A DNA stretch of 6,682 bases from contig JBDRGC010000522.1 in NCBI GenBank assembly GCA_043818215.1, positions 1-6,682 of the forward strand, read 5' to 3'. The notes beneath the pieces are model-generated. The model was not told the origin of the DNA, did no database searches, and was given only the letters and a program-made list of their open reading frames with translations. This DNA is from JBDRGC01 sp043818215. Lineage in GTDB: Bacteria > Chloroflexota > Anaerolineae > Anaerolineales > UBA11858. Position numbers and translations under genes: made by a program. Positions 5,258-6,682 of this stretch are shown here, piece by piece; position 1 is the stretch's first letter; each line of letters starts with the position of its first letter.

Positions 5258-5297
5258 ATTCGGTGACTGATACACAAAACCCGTTCAAACGGGTTAG
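5241..5297 (+). repeat. 57-bp double-hairpin repeat, copy 2, inserted in the nucleotidyltransferase
   Basis: Differs from copy 1 (4758-4814) at three positions: t to a in ggtg(t/a)ctg, c to a in atac(c/a)caaa, g to a in gttc(g/a)aac. The last change breaks the perfect palindrome but leaves an 8-bp stem. It begins where homology of the nucleotidyltransferase frame ends and provides its stop codon. Confidence 0.85.
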
Positions 5298-5420
5298 ACA
5301 CCCCGTACCAGGCCGGACTGGTTAAAACGACGCCACATAAACCTTTTGGGGGATTGCTTCTGTGCGGCCTATCTGTAAAAATATACTTTAAGGGAGGATT
5401 TACGCAGTTGGCTGGAATCA

Positions 5421-5470
5421 GGTGCGACGCACTTCATTACGTGTGTCGCACCTTAAACTATCTTTTCTTT
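5421..5470 (+). terminator. Stable hairpin with T-rich tail in the leader of the 5495 gene
   Basis: ggtgcgacgcac (5421-5432) pairs with gtgtgtcgcacc (5441-5452): 12 bp with one G-U, 8-nt loop. The tail ttaaactatcttttcttt follows. It could stop plus-strand read-through from the truncated module, or act as an attenuator for the lipoprotein gene 42 nt further on. 'gtgcgacgcacttc' palindromes also occur as dispersed repeats, so it may simply be one of those. Confidence 0.5.
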
Positions 5471-5494
5471 ACTACCAAATATAGGAGGCACGAA

Positions 5495-6649
5495 ATGAAA
5501 CTGAATTGGCTGAAGTATAAAAAGTCCCTTTTTGTTGTACTGGGAGCGATATTCTTGTTGGCACTTTCCGGTTGTACTGGCCTTTTCCCACAATTCACTT
5601 ACCAGGGATTGTTGACCGACCAGAATGGTAATCCCATTAGTGACCCAGTCACAATCACCTACAAACTTTATAATGACGATACTGGAGGGGACCTCATATA
5701 CACAGATACAAATACAGCAGTCGATCCAAACGAAGATGGTTTATTCAATACAGTTGTAGGCCCAGATGCTCTCATCGCCGGTTTATCACCAGAAGACCTG
5801 GCTCAACCGCTGTGGGTTGAAGTTGTAGTTGGAAATGGCGTTATTACGGAGACCCTTACCCCGCGGCAGCGACTGTACGGTTCGCCCTACGCTTTCACAT
5901 TGATGCCTGGCGCAGTAATTTCAAGCACAATGGATACAGATATTTTCGGAGTCAGCGGCATCAATGCTATCACTTCTGTGTACAACACCCTTGATGGCGA
6001 TGCTGCTAACCCGGCTTTGCCCGCGTTAGGGGCCTACGGCGAGCGCAGCCTGCAACTCGGCGGATTTACGCAAGCTGGTGGAAATCCGGCTGGCGCTGAA
6101 GCTGGGACAATCTACAGTGCAGATAGCAACGATAGCGACCTGCTGTTTTATAGCAGCGATGAGATTTGGTTCCACCTTGACTACGATCAAGCGAGTGATT
6201 CTAGTACTAGTTTTTTTAGGATACTCAACGGGGCTGGCGCTACGGTGTGGTATGTTGATGAAGCAGGTAACCATACAGCAGCCACCTTCCAGACTCCTAT
6301 TGAGACCACCCAGGGAGATGTGACTCTTCTATCTGTGCAAAGTCCGGAGGCCTGGTTCGAGGACTTTGGTTCGGGCGCGCTGAAAAGCGGGGCACTTATC
6401 GTAGACATTGACCCGCTCTTTGCTCAAACCATCAACCTGGACGTGGATTATCATGTCTTTCTGACTCCTCTGGGCGATTGTAATGGCTTATATGTGACCA
6501 ACAAAACCGCCGCCGGTTTCGAAGTGCGCGAGTTGGGAGGAGGCACGTCAAATGTCAGTTTCGATTACCGCATCATAGCCAAGCGCAGCGGTTACGAGAA
6601 CAATCGTTTGGAGGTCATCGACATGCAGGCTAACATGGAGGAAAAATAG
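5495..6649 (+). CDS. Lipoprotein with tail-fibre-like modular architecture
   Basis: A 384-aa protein. The ATG at 5495 has AGGAGG (5483-5488) 6 nt upstream; longer in-frame forms back to 5354 have no signal peptide at their start and cross the hairpin. After KYKK, a hydrophobic stretch ends in lipobox LSGC (24-27), so Cys27 should be lipidated outside the membrane. Residues 33-135 form a module I recognise from many surface and tail-fibre-like proteins: FTYQGLLTDQNGNP..., KLYND, a GLFNTVVG stretch, PLWVEV, and the closing LTPRQRLYGSPYAFT. Residues 140-280 are Gly/Ala/Asp-rich with repeated short beta-like segments. Residues 284-366 (AWFEDFGSGAL..., HVFLTPLGDCNGLYV, FEVRELGGGTSNVSFDYRIIAKR) resemble a C-terminal module often found at the end of such proteins. 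No enzymatic motif is seen. A structural or adhesive surface role is inference. Confidence 0.85.
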   Translation: MKLNWLKYKKSLFVVLGAIFLLALSGCTGLFPQFTYQGLLTDQNGNPISDPVTITYKLYNDDTGGDLIYTDTNTAVDPNEDGLFNTVVGPDALIAGLSPEDLAQPLWVEVVVGNGVITETLTPRQRLYGSPYAFTLMPGAVISSTMDTDIFGVSGINAITSVYNTLDGDAANPALPALGAYGERSLQLGGFTQAGGNPAGAEAGTIYSADSNDSDLLFYSSDEIWFHLDYDQASDSSTSFFRILNGAGATVWYVDEAGNHTAATFQTPIETTQGDVTLLSVQSPEAWFEDFGSGALKSGALIVDIDPLFAQTINLDVDYHVFLTPLGDCNGLYVTNKTAAGFEVRELGGGTSNVSFDYRIIAKRSGYENNRLEVIDMQANMEEK

Positions 6650-6651
6650 CC

Positions 6652-6682
6652 ATGAAACTTCTCAATAGACCCTTTCTCAAAT
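6652..6682 (+). CDS. Start of a further gene, cut by the window end
   Basis: The ATG at 6652 follows the previous stop (6647-6649) by 2 bp, with GGAGG (6637-6641) 10 nt upstream inside the end of the lipoprotein gene. The visible start reads MKLLNRPFLK. The tight spacing implies the same transcript as the lipoprotein gene. Ten residues are too few to assign a function; a basic start before a signal peptide would fit. Confidence 0.6.
   Translation, partial: MKLLNRPFLK

Noticed and set aside
5354..5494. 47-residue upstream extension of the 384-aa lipoprotein
   Set aside because: The extension starts at TTG, crosses the leader hairpin, and would bury the signal peptide; the ATG at 5495 has a near-perfect AGGAGG site.

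Overview
The window looks like accessory chromosome from a free-living bacterium, most likely of the Chloroflexota (Anaerolineae-like). This is inference. It rests on two lipoproteins (one with a long Pro/Thr/Glu stalk), a Tad/CpaF ATPase, a class II-type histone-deacetylase-like enzyme, strong GGAGG ribosome binding sites, and intergenic DNA packed with short palindromic repeats of the 'accgcggag..cgcagag' and 'atccgtgaaatccgtgg' kind. No rRNA, tRNA or CRISPR array was seen.

Layout. Bases 1-345 hold no gene. They contain a small hairpin, a 24-bp-period direct repeat, and a 219-bp composite of C/G-rich hairpins (127-345) with inverted ends. This composite sits exactly at the stop codon of the next gene and is flanked by a 12-bp direct repeat. 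Four genes then lie on the minus strand, transcribed from right to left: an HDAC-like deacetylase (3324-4370), a secreted alpha/beta-hydrolase lipoprotein (2225-3220), a CpaF-type secretion/pilus ATPase (875-2155) and a small cytoplasmic staphylococcal-nuclease-like protein (346-702). The gaps are 103, 69 and 172 bp. The last two contain perfect or near-perfect inverted repeats, and a TATAAT-like box lies before the lipoprotein, so this is probably not one simple operon. The four genes have no obvious common pathway.

Bases 4371-4935 are intergenic and repeat-rich: a G-rich leader before the deacetylase, a 128-bp nested inverted repeat built from 'atccgtg' units, and copy 1 of a 57-bp double-hairpin repeat. 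On the plus strand follows the remnant of a two-gene module: a 66-aa protein (4936-5136) with a good promoter and a candidate operator, overlapping by 53 bp the 5' end of a nucleotidyltransferase gene of the MNT/DUF6036/AbiEii type. The nucleotidyltransferase is cut off after its catalytic GG...DxD motif by copy 2 of the same 57-bp repeat, which supplies the stop codon.

From 5298 a hairpin-bearing leader leads to a 384-aa plus-strand lipoprotein (5495-6649). It has an N-terminal 'YQGLLTDQNGNP' module and a C-terminal module like those of tail- or surface-fibre proteins. A further gene starts at 6652, probably co-transcribed, and runs off the window.

I do not see a convincing new multi-gene system. 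The most informative signals are the repeat-truncated toxin/Abi-like nucleotidyltransferase between two copies of a 57-bp repeat, and the MITE-like insertion that duplicates the end of the nuclease gene.
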